Assembly: GCF_030272615.1 (NCBI RefSeq)
Contig: NC_081408.1
Location: forward strand, 768,515,336-768,579,335
Reading direction: 5' to 3'
DNA: 64,000 nt
Source of the DNA: Cryptomeria japonica
Lineage: Eukaryota; Streptophyta; Pinopsida; Cupressales; Cupressaceae
The position numbers and the translations under genes were made by a program. A model generated the notes under the pieces. The model saw nothing but the letters and a program-made list of their open reading frames with translations, did no database searches and had not been told where the DNA came from. Position 1 is the stretch's first letter. Each line of letters begins with the position of its first letter. This document shows positions 25,440-35,692 of this stretch, piece after piece.

Positions 25440-26890
25440 ACAAATGAAGATTCTGACTAACGTGATTGTGACTAACATGGTGTGTTATGTGCATTCGTTG
25501 TTTCGACACTTCACAGAATAGCTCATTCTGAGGCTCCGTGAAACTATGATTGAGACTAACACGATGTGTTATGGGCATTCGCAGTTTTGCCATTTGACTG
25601 GTCATTTCATTCTCTTGCACTGTGAAACCACGATTGTGACTAACACGGTCTATTATGTGCGTTAACAGTTTCGACACTTCATAGGTCAACTCATTCTTGG
25701 GCTCCGCAAAACTGCAATTTTGACTAACACGATGTGTTATGGGCGTTCACAATTTCGCCACTTGACTAGTCAGTTCATTCTCTCGCACCATGAAAATGGG
25801 ATTGTGACTAACACGGTGTGTTATGCACGTTCACAGTTTCAACACTTCACAAGTTAGCTCATTCTCGGGCTCCACGAAACAACAATTGCAACTAACATGA
25901 TGTGTTATGGGTGTTCGCAGTTTTGCCACTTGACTGGTCAGTTCATTCTCTTGCATCGCAAAACTATGATTGCGACTAACATGGTGTGTTATGCACATTC
26001 GTTGTTTTGACACTTCATAGGTCAACTCATTCTCGAGCTCCATGAAATTGCGATTGAGACTAACACGATGTGTTATGGGCATTCGCAGTTTCGCCACTTG
26101 ACTAGTCAGTTCATTCTCTCACACTGTAAAAATGTGATTGCGACTAAAATGGTGTGTTATGCACATTAACAGTTTTGATACTTCACAGGTCAGCTCATTC
26201 TTGGGCTTCACAAAACTGTGGTCGCGACTAACATGATGTGTTATGGGCGTTCGCAGTTTTGCCACTTGACTAGTTAGTTCATTCTCTCGCAGCGCGAAAT
26301 TGCGATTGCGACTAACACGGTGTGTTATGCGTGTTCATGGTTTCAACACTTCATAGGTCTCGGGCTCCATGAAACTGCAATTGCGACTAACATGATGTGT
26401 TATGGGTGTTCGTAGTTTCGCCACTTGAATGGTCAGTTCATTCTCTCGCATTGCGAAACTACACTTGCGACTAACACAATGTGTTATGCACATTTGCTGT
26501 TTGGACACTTTACAAGTCAGCTCATTTTCAGGCTCCATGAAACTGTGATTCAGACTAACATGATGTGTTATGGGCATTTGCAATTTCACAACTTGACTGG
26601 TCAATTCATTCTCTCACAACACAAAATTGCGGTTGCGACTAACATGGTGTGTTATGTGCATTCGCAATTTTGACACTTCACAGGTCAGCTCATTCTTGGG
26701 CTCCGTGAAACTGTGATTGAGACTAACACGATGTGTTATGGGCATTCACAGTTTTGCCACTTGACTGGTCAATTCATTCTCTCGCACCACGCAACTACGA
26801 TTGTGAATAACACGGTGTGTTATGCATGTTCGCAGTCTCAACACTTCACAGGTCAACTCATTCTCGGGCTCCATGAAACTGTGATTAATT
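25440..26890. repeat. 84-bp satellite with 168-bp alternating A/B dimer
   Basis: The landmark (A)CTAACACG(A/G)TGTGTTATG recurs about every 84 bases, roughly 17 times. Units alternate: type A continues to TTTCGACACTTCACAGGTCAGCT and CTCGGGCTCC; type B to TTCGCCACTTGACTGGTCAG and CTCTCGCA. The higher-order period is therefore about 168 bases. Each unit contains the near-palindrome TAACACGxTGTGTTA. Because 84 is a multiple of three, long repetitive frames stay open on both strands (for example 25831-26097 minus, 26425-26673 plus) in 28-residue blocks, but without starts or splice context I do not call a protein. Confidence 0.9.
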
Positions 26891-27089
26891 ATGTTGATAG
26901 GTTTAAATTAATTAAATATTGATTTAATTAATTTTAGTTGTCTACAATTAGTTTTTTTTCTCATTTTCCTTTCTTTGAATATCATTCATGAAACTTAAAA
27001 TAAATCATAATCTACAAAATCATCCTAAATCATAGTCTTTAGTAGTACTAAACTATGAAGTTGGTATATTTTTAGAGTTAGACTTAAAA

Positions 27090-28050
27090 GAATTTTTTTC
27101 TAAAGATTAAATTTTAAAATTATTCAAATATATTAAAAATCCTTGAAGTAGAGTAAAGAACCAAATCTTAGCAATATCTATTGATCATGATCAACGATCT
27201 CTAATTTTTAAAAATTTCATGTTATTTGACGAACGGTCAATAATCTGTCATTAGTGGTATGATAAATTTCATGTTATATTAATAGGGTCAATAATCTGCT
27301 ATGTTTCCATGTTAAAACCTGCGTGTTATATGTCATTGTCTTTCCTTCTTTTAACCCACAGGGTGGCAGGGAAGTCACTTTTGAACATGCCCCATTACAT
27401 ACTAGATCTAGGTATAACATGATGGTTATAACGAGATAACATGATAGGTTATTGATAGGGTGTCATATAACATGAAGGTAATCACAAGATAACATTGTAT
27501 ATTATTGATCAGATTTTGTATAACACGAAGGTTTTTATAGGATAACGTGTTAGATTATCAGGATAAGTTCTTATTAGGGATTGCAACAAGCTTGAATTTC
27601 ACATCCCTTTTGATTCTAGTTATTGGGACTGTTGACACTTTTGTGCCAACCTTAGCAGTTATCAGATCAAGGATTTCAATGTGGCTAACACGTCATGTTA
27701 GTTAAATATCAATAACACATCGTGTTATTAATCTCAACAAAACGAAGTTGCTTCATCATATTCTTACCAGAAAGTCATATAACATGAGGGTTATATGATG
27801 TGTCAATAACACGTCATTTTATTGATTGAGATGTGTTATTGACCATATTAATATAACATAAAAGTTATCATACCACTAAACGACAGATTATTGATTGTTC
27901 GTCGAATAGCCGAAAAAGTCAATAACACAAAATTTTGAAAAATTACAGATCCTTGATCTTGATCAAAAAATATTGTTAAGACTTGGTTATTTACTCTACT
28001 TAAAGGATTTTTAATATATTTGAATAATTTTAAAATTTAATCTTTAGAAA
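27090..28050. repeat. large inverted repeat (arms ~205-215 bp)
   Basis: The reverse complement of about 27,090-27,294 matches 27,835-28,050: shared blocks include TTTACTCTACTT(A/C)AAGGATT, TTTAATATATTTGAATAATT and TTAAAATTTAATCTTTAGAAA. The arms are diverged by scattered substitutions and small indels. The roughly 540-base spacer holds a diverged copy of the 54-bp array with its leading block (27,337-27,545) and the TGTTGACACTTTTGTGCCAACC motif. It has the shape of a fold-back transposon, but no target duplication was identified. Confidence 0.75.
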
Positions 28051-28061
28051 CAAATTTAATA

Positions 28062-28165
28062 CTTAGGGATTAACTAAGAAAGAAAACACAAACAAGAGGA
28101 GGATAACGAGGACCCAAATCAAACTTTGTTACCACAAAACTAATGCCTTATATCAAAATAATTAT
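28062..28165 (+). repeat. direct repeat, left copy (partner 30,070-30,183)
   Basis: About 104 bases (CTTAGGGATTA(A/G)CTAAGAAAG to ATCAAAATAATTAT) recur at 30,070-30,183 in the same orientation with few changes. The interval between them contains the polypyrimidine/polypurine hairpin, the Copia-type junction and the TRIM. It could be a short pair of LTRs, or a duplicated flank produced by a large insertion. Confidence 0.7.
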
Positions 28166-28560
28166 GGTCTCTCCCTCCCTCTTTGTCTCCCCCTTCCTTA
28201 CCCTCATATATATCTTCCTCCCCTACTCTCTCATACTCTGTCATACTCTCTCTCTCCCCTCTCTCCATTGTCTAGGTCATCACCTCTTCCTCCTAGCCTC
28301 TCTCTCCCTCTCTTGCCTTTCTAGGTACTTTATCATTTCTTTCCCCATGATTTCACTCCCTACTATATCTTTATCTTTATCTTTATCATGGAATTAGGTG
28401 GAGAGAAACCTAGAAAGGAAAGAGGGAGAGAGAGAGGCTAGGAGGAAGAGGTGGTGACCTAGACAATGGAGAGAGGGGAGAGAGAGAGTATGGGAGAGTA
28501 GGAGAGGAAGATATATATGAGGGAAAGGAAGGGGGAGATAAAGAGGGAGGGAGATACCAT
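28164..28560. repeat. ~155-bp polypyrimidine/polypurine hairpin
   Basis: 28,164-28,325 (CT-rich) is the near-perfect reverse complement of 28,408-28,560 (GA-rich). Unique words within the arms (CCATTGTCTAGGTCA, CTCATATATATCTTCCTC, CTCCTAGCCTC) confirm true inversion rather than shared low complexity. The loop is about 80 bases. Transcription would give a long double-stranded stem. Confidence 0.85.
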
Positions 28561-29040
28561 GGTTCATGGAGAGAGAGGTGAGAGAGAGGGAGAGAGAGAG
28601 GAAGATGGAGAGATAGAGGGAGGAATCAATACAACCACTACCCTCAACCCTATGTTCCCTAAACTATGTACCATCAATCTTGTACCTTATACCATAAATC
28701 TTATATCCTACAGCCTATTATCTAAAGACTATATCAAGGAGGGAGAGGCAATTACCTAGATATGAGAGGGAGAGAGAAGAGGAGAGAGGGAAGAATAAAG
28801 AGAAAGAGATATCTAAGAAGAGAGGGAGAGGTGGGTAGGGAGTGACTGAGAGACCTAGAGAGAGGTGAGTTAGATAGGTGAGGGAGAGAGAGAAGAAAAT
28901 AAGAGAGAAAAATAGGTATGGAGAGAGGTTGGGAAGGATAGGTAATGATCAAGAGAACAAAGAGAGAGTGGAGAGAAACAATAGGAGGAGAAGAGAGATG
29001 GAGGGAAGGAGGTAGTGGTCTATGTGTTGACATCAATGCC
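28561..29040. repeat. GA-rich low-complexity sequence
   Basis: Purine-rich plus strand (GGGAGAGAG words), interrupted at 28,625-28,740 by ordinary sequence. The 96-codon minus-strand frame 28752-29042 is compositional. Confidence 0.8.
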
Positions 29041-29553
29041 AAAGGGGGAGATTGTTGGAATTATTGATTTCACTTTTCCCATGTGATCCAAAGAAGAAAA
29101 TTGACTAATATTCTGCTGGAAACATGCATTCTCCACCTAAGCTATTGTAGAGCTAAGAAAGATGAACCATTATTACAATATAAAAAGCAGTGCCAATACT
29201 GCTTACAAAAATTTCAGAACTCCCCTTGAGACAAACATTTATGTTCAATGAAGAAAAAAAATAAAACAGTATGCTCCCCTTGATCCATAGACATAAAAAT
29301 ATTGAGATTCAATCATAAATAACAGAGGCATAACTAGCACACATTTGAATTGAGGTTCCTTTTGGAGGGACTAGGGTCTTGGGCACCCTAGTCCACTCAA
29401 ACTAGGGTTTTGGACACCCTAGTCCACTCAAACTAGGGTTTTGGGCACCATAGTCCTCTCAAACATCGACAAGAGAAAGGGATGGTATAGTATCAAGATC
29501 CAGAACATAGGATCTAGTCTCAAAATTAGTATATGACAATAGTAGGATAGGAT
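29041..29553 (+). mobile_element. Copia-type polypurine tract and LTR start
   Basis: CAATGCCAAAGGGGGAGATTGTTGG around 29,034-29,058 (split here as CCAAAGGGGGAGAT then TGTTGG) is the hallmark 3' end of many plant Ty1/Copia elements: a polypurine tract immediately followed by the LTR start at 29,053. The LTR body continues to the right, but its 3' end is not clear and a TRIM has inserted at 29,554. No Copia coding sequence is seen upstream, so this is a truncated or recombined remnant. Confidence 0.6.
29370..29462. repeat. three tandem 31-bp units
   Basis: Units at 29370-29400, 29401-29431 and 29432-29462 all read ACTAGGGT(T/C)TTGG(G/A)CACC, then (C/A)TAGTCC(A/T)CTCAA, differing at only a few positions. 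Confidence 0.9.
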
Positions 29554-29906
29554 TGTTGGCAGTGAGCCAGCGTCCCTCACAGGATTTGTGACATGGTTTA
29601 ATCACCTCCTATGGATTCTACAAGTCTAGTGGTTGTATCGGGCATTGAAAGGTCGATCTTTTGGTACAACGACAACCACACTTGTAATGTAAGTGGTATC
29701 GGAGCTTGGTCATAGGTTCAAATCCCCTCTGTGAGTGACACGGGCCTACGACAAGTGATGCTGGGGGGATTGTTGGCAATGAGCCAGCATCCCTCGTTGG
29801 ATTCATGACATGGTTTAACCGCCTCCTATGGATTCTACAAGTCTAGCGGTTGTATTGGGCATTGAAAGGTCGACCTTTTGGTGCAACGGAAACCACACTT
29901 GTAACA
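29554..29906 (+). mobile_element. complete TRIM (terminal-repeat retrotransposon in miniature)
   Basis: Two 136-bp LTRs, 29,554-29,689 and 29,771-29,906, start TGTTGGCA and end CTTGTAA(TG/CA). The 81-base interior starts four bases after LTR1 with TGGTATCGGAGC (29,694-29,705), one mismatch from the usual plant primer-binding site for initiator methionine tRNA, and ends with the purine tract GGGGGGAT just before LTR2. The 5-bp direct duplication AGGAT flanks the element (29,549-29,553 and 29,907-29,911). TRIMs have no coding capacity and depend on proteins of other elements. The two minus-strand frames here (29618-29806, 29815-30027) are artefacts. Confidence 0.93.
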
Positions 29907-30069
29907 AGGATATGGCCCAAATATACTTAAAATGATCCAAGAGAATGCATACTAAAGTAGGGACCCAAATAGAGTGCGGATCTTGTAAAGGATTACAGTT
30001 TACAACACTACAGAATGATAGTAACATAACATAAAGAAGTCTAATTAAACACTCAAATCAAGAATTCTA

Positions 30070-30183
30070 ATGATAGTAACTTAGGGATTAGCTAAGAAAG
30101 AAAACACAAACAAGAGGAGGATAATGAGGACCCCAGTCAATCTTTGTTACCACAAAACTAATGCCTTACATCAAAATAATTAT
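30070..30183 (+). repeat. direct repeat, right copy (partner 28,062-28,165)
   Basis: Second copy of the roughly 105-base block carrying ACACAAACAAGAGGAGGATAA and TTTGTTACCACAAAACTAAT. It ends at about the same AATAATTAT point, after which the two loci diverge completely. Confidence 0.7.
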
Positions 30184-31429
30184 AAAATTTAGATCTCACA
30201 ATCTAATTGACTCATCAAGAACCAAGGAAAACTAGAACATTTAAATATAAGATAACATTTGACAATAGATTTGAGTAGAAATAACTTGGGATTCATCATT
30301 CTTTTTGGAAATATGGGGCGTGTATGCAAGGAATACCATGTTTGTTTTGAGTAGTATATGGTGAGCTTGAAAAGTGAATAGAATAACATTGTTATCTTAT
30401 TAATTTTGATAAGGAAAATACTAGCTAGAGAAAGTCCACATAGAAGAATAAGAACTTGATGAATTCAACCAAAATTAATACTGATACTTAAAATATGTTC
30501 AATCAAGCACTTTAATGAATTATGTACTAGAAAAGTTATAATAGAAATATGGTTTGTGAATAAGACTTGTACTTGTAAAAGCATATAAAATATATAAAAT
30601 GTGTCTCAATGTTTTATCAAGTACAAGGTTATATTAGAAACATTCTCTATTCAAAACCTTATTGATGGGTGTTCAGGGTCACTCTTAAGTTACAAATAAA
30701 TTATAGGCCTAAGAGGAGAAAATTTATTAAGTTACAATTGGATGTGTTTGTCCCTAATAACATTTGTTGGGTGATAATGATTGGATATGTTTATTCTTAA
30801 TCATATTTGTTTAATATGATTGGATGTGTTTGTGTCAATCATAATTACTATGAATAGAAGTGTGTCCTATTCAAAAGTAATGATAGATAGAAGTGTTTGC
30901 TCCCATCCAAAATTTGTGTATGACCTCAAATAGATGTGTTTATCCCTATGCTAGGTTATATGATTATATGTGTTATTCCCTATCCTTGGATGAATTCCAA
31001 TAAGGTCAATCCTATTAAGGAAGCGTAGTGAGGGTAGATGCACTATTGCTTGTCACTAGTAGTGTATTTTTTATGAACTAATGGATGTTTCATCAAGCAT
31101 TGTTAGTCCACTTATCCCCATTGGAGAATGATGTAATAAGGGAGGTATTGGGAATATCACATCATTTCCATTGGTTTGTTGGTTTGTCATAAAAATATTT
31201 TTTGAGGAGTGCTTTCTTGTATTATGATTTTTTAAACAACTCATCTATTTTCTTATAGTATAGGAGATAACAATTGAATAATTGAATAGAAGTACAAGAT
31301 TATTTTATGTATAAAAAATTATTTTTGACTTCTATAAACTCAACCCAAAATCTTAAACATACTAGCTTTTAAAGTTTATATTCCACAAAATTATTAGTTT
31401 GAATATCAAAACCTCATAACAGAAAATCA
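30184..31429. other. no gene seen
   Basis: AT-rich. TGATTGGATGTGTTTGT-like words recur between 30,735 and 30,840. No transposon domain or splice-supported exon is seen. Confidence 0.4.
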
Positions 31430-31925
31430 ATTAGTTTAAATCAATCATAATATAACCTAATTGATTTAACCTAGTTGATATTATCCTAATTGATATTAAC
31501 CTTATTGATTTAACTGAATTGATTTTAACTTAATTGATATTAACTTAATATCAATCATATTAAGTTAATATCAATTTAATTAAGTCAATATCAATTAAGT
31601 TTTATCAATTAGGTTAAATCAATTAGGTTAATAACAACTAGGTTAAATCAATTAGATTAAATATATAAGTTTGATCTATAGAATAATTGATTATTATTCA
31701 AATTGATATCAATTATTTTGTTCATCACGATTGGATGCAAAAAAATTATTGTGGAAAGTTAATGTGTATGAAGAGTTGTTTTTTTAATTATTAAGTTAAT
31801 ATCAATTAGGTCAAATCAATCATATATAACCTAATTGATTTATTTTTAACTAACCTAATTGATTTTAACTTAATTGATATTAGATTAATTGATATTAACT
31901 TCACATCAATTCCGTTAATTAATTG
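31430..31925. repeat. palindromic cluster of AATTGATATTAAC words
   Basis: TAACCTAATTGAT, AATTGATTTAACC and TTGATATTAAC occur repeatedly in one orientation from 31,440 to 31,548, then as reverse complements (ATCAATTAGGTTAA, GTTAATATCAAT) from 31,555 to 31,670. The centre is near TATTAACTTAATATCAATC. A second smaller set lies at 31,795-31,925. The tract is able to form extended cruciforms or hairpins. Confidence 0.75.
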
Positions 31926-32049
31926 ATATTACAAACAATGCAGGAACATTGGATCACAGTGTTGTTTTAGAACCAGAATAGACGTGTCCTATTTTAAAGG
32001 CTGAAAGTTGAACCAAAGTGCTTTAAGAAAAGATGACTTTCTTTGTCTG

Positions 32050-32330
32050 TCCTATTTTCATGATGTAGTTGAGGACCATTTTGGCCTTTCTGACCTGCTC
32101 TTCCATGCAATTTCCATGGTGTGCGGAACTTTGTGGTATGTACAATAATTTAATAGGAGAAATCTTTAAATAGAATAGACTCTGATGTGAACGTCGGAAT
32201 GGCTCATAATAATTTTTAGCCTGCCATTCCATGCATTTTCCATGATGTGGGACATTTATGCATGCTAAGTACAATCATTTGATTGGAGAAATAAATCTTT
32301 AAACAGAATAGACTGTGATATGAACGTCCA
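32050..32330. repeat. ~125-bp tandem pair flanking the TIR element
   Basis: Two diverged units share GTACAAT(A/C)ATTT(A/G)AT, GGAGAAAT, CTTTAAA(T/C)AGAATAGACT, TGAACGTC and CCTGCCATTCCATGCATTTTCCATG. The same sequence family resumes directly outside the right end of the TIR element at 40,378-40,640. Confidence 0.7.
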
Positions 32331-32393
32331 CAATGGAAAAGCTTTAAATAGTTATGTGAAGGTACACAATAGCTCATAATAGTCAAAGTTTGT

Positions 32394-32464
32394 GGAAAAT
32401 GCTAGTTACAGACAAGTGACATACATCTGGGAAAATGCTAGTTACAGACAAGTGACATACATCT
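32394..32464. repeat. perfect 35-bp tandem duplication (36-bp period)
   Basis: GGAAAATGCTAGTTACAGAC and its continuation to CATACATCT are present at 32,394-32,428 and identically at 32,430-32,464. A single related copy (GACAAGTGACATACA) is found near 40,600. Confidence 0.95.
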
Positions 32465-32759
32465 TGCCATGTGAGTACAGGAAAAGAAAAATAAAGTCTT
32501 TGGCCTTTTTTGTCTGTCTAATTTTCAGCAATGGCTATGCAGCGGACAGAATGGCCCGCCCCATGCCATGCATCCCACCATCACCCGTACGGTGACTTCT
32601 GCGAAAAGGATGGATCCCCGTGCGTTATTTCCTTCAATCCTACGGGAACTATGCCCTTCCCCACTCTCGTGACATTTTTCATTTTTTTGACTCTCTTTTT
32701 TTTATTAAGTCTTTTTTTGACCAAGTCCGTGGGGGTGGATGAAAGTTTTTTTTTTAAAT

Positions 32760-33758
32760 GTATGATTATATTTTAAATTGAAATCATTTATTTATAATTT
32801 TTTATTTATTATATTTTTTCTATTTTTTAAGTTATATTTGTAAAATAATAAATATAATAAATTTATATTTAATTATATATTTATTTATTAATGCATTCTA
32901 CTTTTATTACTTAATTAGTAAATTTGAACAAAAATGTTATAGTTTGAATTTAAGTTTTTATGTGTTTTCTTTTATGTTTGATTTTATTTAAAAACTTTAA
33001 ATACATTATTAATTATTAATTTATTATAAGTTATTATTTCAAACAAATTAATAAATAAAAAATTATTAAAAATATTAAAAAAAATTATTTTAATTTAAAA
33101 AAACTAGATATATAATTAACTATTAATTTATTATATTTATTATTTTACAAATATAACTTAAAAAATAGATAAAATCTAATAAATAAAAACTCTAAATACA
33201 TTATTAATTATTAATTTATTATAACTTATTATTTAAAACAAATTTAAACATATAGCTTATTATTTTTTAAAAATAGATATATAATTAACTATTAATTTAT
33301 TATATTTATTATTATTCTACTTTTATTACTTATTTAGCAAATTTGAACAAAAAAGCTATAATTTGAATTTAAGTTTTTATGTGTTTTCTTTTATGTTTGA
33401 TTTTATTTAAAAACTTTAAATACATTATTAATTATTAATTTATTATAACTTATTATTTCAAACAAATTTAAACATATAGTTTATTATTTAAAAAAATTAG
33501 ATATATAATTAACTATTAACTTATTATATTTATTATTATTCTACTTTTATTATTTATTTAGCAAATTTGAACAAAAATGCTATAGTTTGAATTTAAGTTT
33601 TTATTTATTTTCTTCTATGTTTGATTTTATTTAAAAAATTTAAATACATTATTAATTATTAATTTAATTATAACATTATTTCAAACAAATTAATAAATAA
33701 AAAATAGAAAAAAATTAAAATAAATATAGATTAAATATTAAAATAATAGATTTTATTT
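32760..33758. repeat. AT-rich ~220-bp tandem units (left of LINE)
   Basis: The block AAACTTTAAATACATTATTA, followed by ATTATTAATTTATTATAA(C)TTATTATTTCAAACAA, recurs at about 32,993, 33,188, 33,412 and 33,634. Between copies lie TTGAACAAAAATGCTATAGTTTGAATTTAAG blocks. The same repeats resume to the right of the LINE at 39,912-40,190. Confidence 0.8.
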
Positions 33759-34003
33759 AAAAACTTTAAATAGAATTAGGATTATTTATAAAATTAAATA
33801 AATTGAGAGCTAGCGAACTTTCGGCGGTCTGTCCTTCTTCGCTGATGTGGATTAAAGTTCCCCTGAGGTGGCGGTCATTAGAGGAGGTCTCCCTCCTCCG
33901 CAGGGTTTGAGTTTTTCTTCCTTGCATTTCTTTCTTTCGCTGCATTTATTTCTGCTTGTTGCTTGCATTTAATTTCCTCCTTGGCCGAACGTGCATAGCC
34001 TTT

Positions 34004-35435
34004 ATGGAGGTTGAAACAGATGGCTCGCCCCAATTTTCTCCCCTGCCGCTTGGTCCCCTGCCTTCCACTCCGCCCAAACAGTCTTTCTGCGAGGTTGCTG
34101 GTGGGGGCGCTACTTCGGTGGCGCAAGATGCGAGGTTCGTGGCAATGGACGGGAGCGATGGAGCCAATCCAGAAGGTAAGAACCCTGGGGATGGCTCCAC
34201 TTCTTTCTCCATTTCTCCGAACGAATCTATGGCTAGTGCTATTGCTAGTGAGAAATCTAGGCTCAAGGACACTGCAATCTTCTTTGCCTGCATTGACATT
34301 GATAAATGCCCACCAAGAAAATTTATGGATGACTAGTTTTACAATTTCTGGAATATTAAACTAGGTTTTCATATTTCCTTTTGTAGACAATTGCAGAAAG
34401 GTTTCATTATATTTTTCAATTTGCATGATACCCAGGTCGAAATTCTGAAAAAGGTCTATTGGAACATGGGTAAAACCTCATTCTGTGCCCTAGGTTGGTC
34501 CCCTGAAGCTAATGCTAAAGAAATATTAGCTCTGTCTTGCCCCAGGTGGCTTGTGTTGAAGAACGTCCCTCCCTTCTTATGGAAATTTATCCTGCAAATG
34601 GTTGAACTGCTGGGTAGATTCATCTGGATGGATGACTCACCTCGGCTTGTGCCGCACCTAGATGCTAGGATTCTCCTATCTGTTAAGCCTGGGATCGATC
34701 TGCCCAATATCCTTAGATTTAATATTGAGGACGAATCCTTCCCGTGCCCTCTGGAATTCCTAGGAGGCGTAAACGCGTGCTTTCTATGCAAGAAGGATGG
34801 CCATATCCCGAAAAATTGCCCCATTATTTCTAAGAGATCTACAAACACGAAAAAAAACCAAGCTAATGGATCTAACCCCAAGCCCCCTAATGTGGACTCC
34901 TCCTTCGCTCCTGAACAGGGAATACCCATTTCAGTGGCATGCCTCTCTGCCCCTCCCCCCCCCCCTTGTTCCTCCTATTGCTTCCGCTAACCCAACCCTG
35001 GAGGAGTATATAGAAGAGGGCTTCCATATGGTCTCCTCCAGAATCAAGAAGTGCAGACGGTATGTGAAATCATCTATCTTTGATGGACCTATAGTAGATC
35101 ATGTTCACTCTAAACAGCAGGACCCCACTTCGACTCCCACCTCTACCTCTAAGGATCGCTCTTCTGACTTTAAAAACTGCTTTGATGCCCTTGCTATGAT
35201 CAGTAATGACACTGTGATAGTCGATGAAGCTGTGCCCTCCCTGAGGGATAACCCTCTCTACGTTGACCTTGGAGCCTCAGCTCTCACTGGCTCCCATAGC
35301 ATCACTACTGATCATTGTGAGAGCACTCCCTCGATTGTACTCAGGGAGCTTGGCAGTGATGATGTGCTCCATGTTATCGCTGCCGACTCTGGTGTTGATC
35401 AAAACTCTTCTTTTGTTCCCACACATGTGCCCTAG
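34004..35435 (+). pseudogene. LINE ORF1 (nucleic-acid-binding, CCHC knuckle), disrupted
   Basis: L1 ORF1 protein binds element RNA. ATG at 34,004 starts MEVETDGSP. The frame runs to a single TAG at 34,334-34,336, continues open in the same frame to an 11-C run at 34,955-34,965, and there slips by one base into the frame that ends at 35,435. A CX2CX4HX4C zinc knuckle (CFLCKKDGHIPKNC) lies at 34,778-34,819. The upstream region has the RNA-binding fold signature of plant LINE ORF1 (CPRWLVLKNVPPFLW). About 35,560 onward encodes NRRGRPVGSK in another frame, an AT-hook-like stretch probably belonging to the original C terminus. The homopolymer slip could be a sequencing error. Confidence 0.85.
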
Positions 35436-35692
35436 ATCGACATGAATGCTGCCCCCCCACTATCTTAGCCCCCAATGACACTCCCATTGGGATTACTGCA
35501 TAGGGTGAGAATGAATCTGGGGATGACATTGATGCCCCAAATAGTAACAACACTAAAGCTAACAGGCGGGGTCGACCCGTGGGTTCCAAAATAAATCCAC
35601 CTCGAGTAAGAAAAAAGATGGCAAGGTGACGCCTGCCAATGGTAGTAGCCTTCATGCTGCTAAGGATATGTAACTCCCCACCATTGTTAGCC

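Noticed and set aside
25440-26890. CRISPR-like array
   Set aside because: The units are contiguous diverged satellite monomers without unique spacers, in a plant nuclear context.
28752-29042. 96-codon minus-strand ORF
   Set aside because: Low-complexity purine/pyrimidine sequence with no domain.
29694-29730. tRNA-like sequence (TGGTATCGGAGC with GGTTCAAATCC)
   Set aside because: There is no complete cloverleaf. The first part is the retrotransposon primer-binding site; the B-box-like string is incidental or tRNA-derived.
29618-30027. Two minus-strand ORFs with similar ends (STFQCPIQPLDL and LSMPNTTARL)
   Set aside because: They are the two TRIM LTRs read in reverse, not genes.
34456-34929. 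157-codon minus-strand ORF inside LINE ORF1
   Set aside because: Antisense shadow of the zinc-knuckle frame.
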